Shown: piece after piece, positions 61,189 to 64,000 of the stretch
How positions within the stretch are numbered: the first letter of the stretch is position 1
Layout: every line of letters starts with the position of its first letter
From: Phyllobacterium chamaecytisi
GTDB lineage: Bacteria; Pseudomonadota; Alphaproteobacteria; Rhizobiales; Rhizobiaceae
Assembly (NCBI RefSeq): GCF_020164455.1
Contig: NZ_JAIQWW010000021.1
Location: forward strand, 53,819 to 117,818
Reading direction: 5' to 3'
Length of the DNA: 64,000 nt
Made by a program: the position numbers and the translations under genes
The notes under the pieces: generated by a model
What the model was told of the DNA's origin: nothing
Database searches by the model: none
The model's input: the letters and a program-made list of their open reading frames with translations, nothing else

Positions 61189-61884
61189 CTAACCGGGTTC
61201 TCCGCCCATGGCCGCGCTCAACTTGTGGGCAGCCGTACGGAGAATCTTCAGATTTCTGTTGATCGCGTCTTCGGTAAAGCGGGGCGTCGGCCCAGTTAAA
61301 GCCATGGAGCCAAACAGCTTGCGACCGTCGCGATAAATTGGAACGGCAAGGCTCGCGACTTGCGGGTCGCGCTCACCGATCGTCGCGTGGTAGCCGCGTT
61401 CCCTGATCTCGTCATAGACATGCCCCGGTGTGCCTGAGAATGCCAGAATGACACGCCCTGGAGCACCCCGGTCCAACGGCAGGGCGTCTCCGACGCGCGC
61501 GGAGTGCCGGATCGATTGATTGGAATCGTGACGGTGAAGGCAAACACGCGAATCGCCTTCCCTGACATAAACGGCAGCGCTCTCGCCGCTCGCCTCGCTG
61601 ATCTCAGCAAGGAGAGGCTCCAAAACCGCCGAGGCCTTGAAAGTCGACTGATAGAGAGCTCCGAGACGCGCGAGTTCGGGGCCGAGCCGCCAGCTGGCGT
61701 CATCGTTGCGCACCAGGATCGAAGATTTTGCCAATGAGCGGGCGATGCGCAGCACCGTGGACTTGTCCAGTTCTGTGCGGCGCGCGAGCTCGCCCAGCGT
61801 TAGCCCCGAGTCAACGTCGGTAAACGCCTCAAGTATGGAAACAGCACGTTCGACGGCCGCTACTCCCGATGAATTGCCCGGCAT
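61189..61884 (-). CDS. IclR family transcriptional regulator
   Basis: A 231-residue regulator. The winged helix (about 5-70) reads AVERAVSILEAFTDVDSGLT then LARRTELDKSTVLRIARSL. The effector domain (about 80-230) has the GAF-like fold with SGESAAVYVREGDSRVC and HSARVGDALPLDRGAPGRVI, a conserved IclR stretch. AGGAGG is directly upstream. It heads the tct operon, and the palindrome at 61913-61929 lies between it and the divergent dehydrogenase gene. Confidence 0.9.
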   Translation of the reverse strand: MPGNSSGVAAVERAVSILEAFTDVDSGLTLGELARRTELDKSTVLRIARSLAKSSILVRNDDASWRLGPELARLGALYQSTFKASAVLEPLLAEISEASGESAAVYVREGDSRVCLHRHDSNQSIRHSARVGDALPLDRGAPGRVILAFSGTPGHVYDEIRERGYHATIGERDPQVASLAVPIYRDGRKLFGSMALTGPTPRFTEDAINRNLKILRTAAHKLSAAMGGEPG

Positions 61885-61912
61885 GGGTTAACCTCCTTCA
61901 AAGATGCTGTAC

Positions 61913-61929
61913 GTTGTACTCAGTACAAC
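61913..61929. promoter_or_regulatory. IclR-type operator palindrome
   Basis: GTTGTACT-C-AGTACAAC is a perfect 17-bp palindrome, 29 bases before the IclR start. A half-site TAGTACAATAC follows at about 61940-61950. It lies in the divergent region controlling both transcription units. Confidence 0.6.
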
Positions 61930-62019
61930 ACCTTTTCATTTAGTACAATACCGTATATTGAAGATTCGTCAACCGCAGCTGCTGTCTCGAGCAAAGGCGG
62001 TATTCTTGGGAGAGTTTTT

Positions 62020-63036
62020 ATGAGTGAAATCAGTCATATGAAGGCCTGTGGAGATCTCGATCAGGATCCCTCGCGTCAGTGGGTTGTTCTGATCACTGGA
62101 GGAGAAATCGACACACGGGCCAACGAACTCCTCGAGAAAAGTTCCATCAGGTCAATCTACGCCGACGGCTATAGCGGATCCGAGAAGCTAGCCGAAATTG
62201 CTGCCAAGGAAACGGTCGACGCAATCCTGGTTCGCCAGGGAAATATTGACGCGAACGTCATAAATGCCTCTTCCTGCTTGCGTGTCATCGCAAAGCACGG
62301 CAGCGGCGTCGACAATATTGACCTTGCAGCTGCGAGCGCCCGCAATGTTCCCGTTCTTCGGGCTCTTGGTGCAAATGCTCAGTCTGTCGCAGAACTCGCT
62401 CTCACGCTTTCTGTAAGCCTGATGAAAGACGTAAGCATCTTGAACAACACCGTGAAAAGCGGTGGTTGGCCGAAGACCGGGTATGTTGGCCGTGACCTCG
62501 CAGGAGTCCGTTTTGGTGTCATCGGCTTTGGCGAAATCGGCAGGCGGACCGCAAAACTTGCACAAAGCATCGGAATGGAGGCATGGGCTTACGATCCGTA
62601 CGCGAGCGATACGGACGGAATCTCTGTCACCCGCGACCTGAAAGAGGTCCTTTCGCAAAGCGATGTGGTGAGCCTGCATTGCCCGCTTTCTCCGGAAACC
62701 CATCATCTCATCAATCATGAGCGTCTCTCATGGATGAAATCCACAGCTTTTCTGGTCAACACAGCGCGTGGAGCTGTCGTTGATGAGACGGCGTTATACG
62801 AGGCCCTGACGAATGGTGTCATCGCCGGGGCTGCGCTCGATAGTTTCGAGGAGGAGCCCCCCAGCAAGGACCATAAATTCTGGATGTTGCCAAACCTTTT
62901 AGCGACGCCGCACGTGGGCGGAGCCAGTCGTTCGGCCTTGCGGAATATGGCTTTGCAGAGCGCACAGAACATCATCGATGTCCTTAACGGCAAGGCATTC
63001 GACCGTCGCGCGTTGGCCAACCAGGACGTCAGCTGA
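62020..63036 (+). CDS. D-2-hydroxyacid dehydrogenase (phosphoglycerate dehydrogenase-like)
   Basis: A 338-residue NAD-dependent enzyme. The Rossmann motif GFGEIGRRTAKLAQSIGM (about 168-185) is preceded by SVAELALTLSVSLMKD. Catalytic residues are the Arg in NTARGAVVDE (about 249), the Glu in DSFEEEPP (about 278) and the His in ATPHVGGASR (about 297). GGGAGAG precedes the ATG. Divergent from iclR and tctCBA. It complements the L-specific FMN enzyme at 57 kb, allowing interconversion of hydroxyacid stereoisomers through a 2-oxoacid. Confidence 0.9.
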   Translation: MSEISHMKACGDLDQDPSRQWVVLITGGEIDTRANELLEKSSIRSIYADGYSGSEKLAEIAAKETVDAILVRQGNIDANVINASSCLRVIAKHGSGVDNIDLAAASARNVPVLRALGANAQSVAELALTLSVSLMKDVSILNNTVKSGGWPKTGYVGRDLAGVRFGVIGFGEIGRRTAKLAQSIGMEAWAYDPYASDTDGISVTRDLKEVLSQSDVVSLHCPLSPETHHLINHERLSWMKSTAFLVNTARGAVVDETALYEALTNGVIAGAALDSFEEEPPSKDHKFWMLPNLLATPHVGGASRSALRNMALQSAQNIIDVLNGKAFDRRALANQDVS

Positions 63037-63090
63037 AGCACGGCAGAGAAGCGGAAAATCCTATAAAATACAACATTCGGAGATAATAAG

Positions 63091-63762
63091 ATGCTAGGCT
63101 TCAAAGTGTGTAAGCGGCAGCGCAAGGTTGACAGCGCCTGGGTCAACAAATTTTCTGATTTGCCAGTAGCAAACGTAAGCGATGTGATGTCCCGCATGGC
63201 TGCTGGAGGCGCATCGCTACGCCCCTACTATCGGGGTGCGCGGATGGTGGGCCCAGCGATCACCGTTAAATCCCGCCCGGGCGACAATCTGATGGTGCAT
63301 AAGGCGCTGGATATCGCTGAGCCTGGCGACATCGTTGTCGTGGACGCGGGTGGAGATCTTACTAATGCGATCATCGGCGAATTGATGGTCGCGCACGCGA
63401 TTCAACGTCGCCTTGGCGGCATCGTAATATTTGGAGCCATTCGCGACAGCGAGGAATTAAGCGTGGGTTCGTTCCCTGTCTTTGCTGCGGGAGTCACTCA
63501 TCGCGGACCATACAAGGACGGCCCGGGCGAGGTAAACGTTCCCATCGCCATTAGTGGTATGGTGATCCAACCCGGTGACCTTCTCTGCGGTGATGCCGAC
63601 GGAATGGTGTCTGTGCCACTCGAGTCGGTCGAAGAAGTCTTCACTGCAGCGACCAAAAAACATGCGGCAGAGACGCGTCAGATGGAAGCGATCAAGACGG
63701 GCAATAATGATCGTGCCTGGGTCGACGCTGCCCTTGAACGCTTGGGATGCTTTATCGAGTGA
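63091..63762 (+). CDS. RraA family protein (4-hydroxy-2-oxoacid aldolase / oxaloacetate decarboxylase type)
   Basis: A 223-residue protein of the RraA/HMG aldolase fold. VANVSDVMSRMAAGG near residue 27, VDAGGDLTNAIIGELMVAHA (about 79), and the catalytic Arg-Asp in IVIFGAIRDSEEL (about 110) are the divalent-metal and substrate sites. PGDLLCGDADGMVSVP closes the family pattern. These enzymes cleave 4-hydroxy-4-methyl/carboxy-2-oxoacids to pyruvate or decarboxylate oxaloacetate. It is 54 bases behind the D-hydroxyacid dehydrogenase and probably uses its 2-oxoacid product. True RNase E inhibitor function is unlikely here. Confidence 0.87.
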   Translation: MLGFKVCKRQRKVDSAWVNKFSDLPVANVSDVMSRMAAGGASLRPYYRGARMVGPAITVKSRPGDNLMVHKALDIAEPGDIVVVDAGGDLTNAIIGELMVAHAIQRRLGGIVIFGAIRDSEELSVGSFPVFAAGVTHRGPYKDGPGEVNVPIAISGMVIQPGDLLCGDADGMVSVPLESVEEVFTAATKKHAAETRQMEAIKTGNNDRAWVDAALERLGCFIE

Positions 63763-63930
63763 TTTGAAAGCACCCAGAAGGCGCTGCAGCGCCTGGCGAA
63801 CAATGTTCGGATTCAAATCGACGGCAACTGCCGGATCATTGCCAATCTTGACGCGTTCGCCTGTTAGTGACACTAAAGTCTTATCGGATGCAAATTCGTG
63901 GGGCGCAGCATGCCGTATGGGGAAGGTATA
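63763..63930. other. 168-bp intergenic region with protein-like minus-strand text
   Basis: Read on the minus strand, about 63930 to 63768 gives one open stretch with gene-like content (HAAPHEFASDK, then GERVKIGNDPAVAVDLNPNI and VRQALQRLL). It continues antisense into the RraA gene without a family I can name. There is no good start site. It may be the end of a decayed gene. A GGGGAAGG ribosome site for the next plus-strand gene lies at 63919-63926. Confidence 0.3.
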
Positions 63931-64000
63931 ATGACGCTATCTGTCGATCGACCGCGCGTCAGGCGGCTGAGAACGCTGCCGCTTGCTCTGTTAGCAATAT
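63931..64000 (+). CDS. start of a gene running off the window
   Basis: ATG 63931 behind GGGGAAGG opens a frame through the window end: 23 complete codons with a basic start (RPRVRRLRTLP) and then a hydrophobic run (LALLAI). This looks like a signal anchor or the first helix of a membrane protein such as an ABC permease. It is co-oriented with the RraA gene and could belong to the same locus. Confidence 0.5.
   Translation, partial: MTLSVDRPRVRRLRTLPLALLAI

Overview
This window looks like a chromosomal or chromid segment from an alphaproteobacterium of the Hyphomicrobiales, near Phyllobacterium, Mesorhizobium or Ochrobactrum. That placement is an inference from gene content: an ornithine decarboxylase of the alphaproteobacterial type behind a long leader, many solute transporters, RpiR/GntR/IclR regulators, a Zur-controlled znu locus, and intergenic palindromic repeats of rhizobial character. 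No rRNA, tRNA, CRISPR array, prophage or complete insertion sequence was seen. Coding density is high and most genes sit in short operons, many with 1- to 4-base start/stop overlaps.

Layout. 0-3.2 kb: small housekeeping genes (DUF559 protein, KDPG aldolase, tRNA hydroxylase TrhO, TerB-like protein). 3.2-20.4 kb: a large catabolic island with two GntR/FCD regulators, two paralogous TIM-barrel isomerases, an M24 peptidase-like enzyme, short-chain and extended dehydrogenases, a tandem EthD-like protein, a polar-amino-acid-type ABC transporter, Gfo/Idh/MocA and aldo/keto reductases, a KstD-like flavoprotein, a two-domain 3-dehydroshikimate dehydratase (QuiC type) and two type II dehydroquinases. 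One dehydroquinase has lost family active-site residues. The island fits uptake and aromatisation of a quinate/shikimate-like carbocycle. It also carries remnants of a TetR regulator and possibly of an alcohol dehydrogenase. 20.4-28.8 kb: mixed genes (DHA2 exporter, DUF2200, aminotransferase, GNAT, NicO nickel/cobalt exporter with DUF1007 partner, amidase coupled to a LysR regulator).

28.8-34.8 kb: ornithine decarboxylase with a candidate speF-type leader RNA, GNAT, esterase, 6-phosphogluconate dehydrogenase, a 270-bp MITE-like element with TA target duplication, and an RpiR regulator. 34.8-45.7 kb: N-formylglutamate amidohydrolase-like protein, APC permease, glutamine-synthetase-like ligase, aldehyde dehydrogenase and iron alcohol dehydrogenase, which together suggest a gamma-glutamylation route for an amino alcohol. 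An ABC importer operon follows. 46-49.7 kb: EmrAB-type efflux with a divergent TetR regulator and two matching operators. 49.7-52.9 kb: zur and znuCBA with a Zur box inside the znuC promoter.

53.0-56.7 kb: a three-gene operon of a TackOD1-type zinc-ribbon protein, a processive family 2 glycosyltransferase and an HlyD-like membrane protein. This is a candidate poorly described polysaccharide system. 57-64 kb: an IclR-controlled locus with a tripartite tricarboxylate transporter (tctCBA), an FMN-dependent L-2-hydroxyacid dehydrogenase, a divergent D-2-hydroxyacid dehydrogenase and an RraA-family aldolase/decarboxylase, consistent with catabolism of a hydroxy-dicarboxylate. The window ends at the start of another gene.
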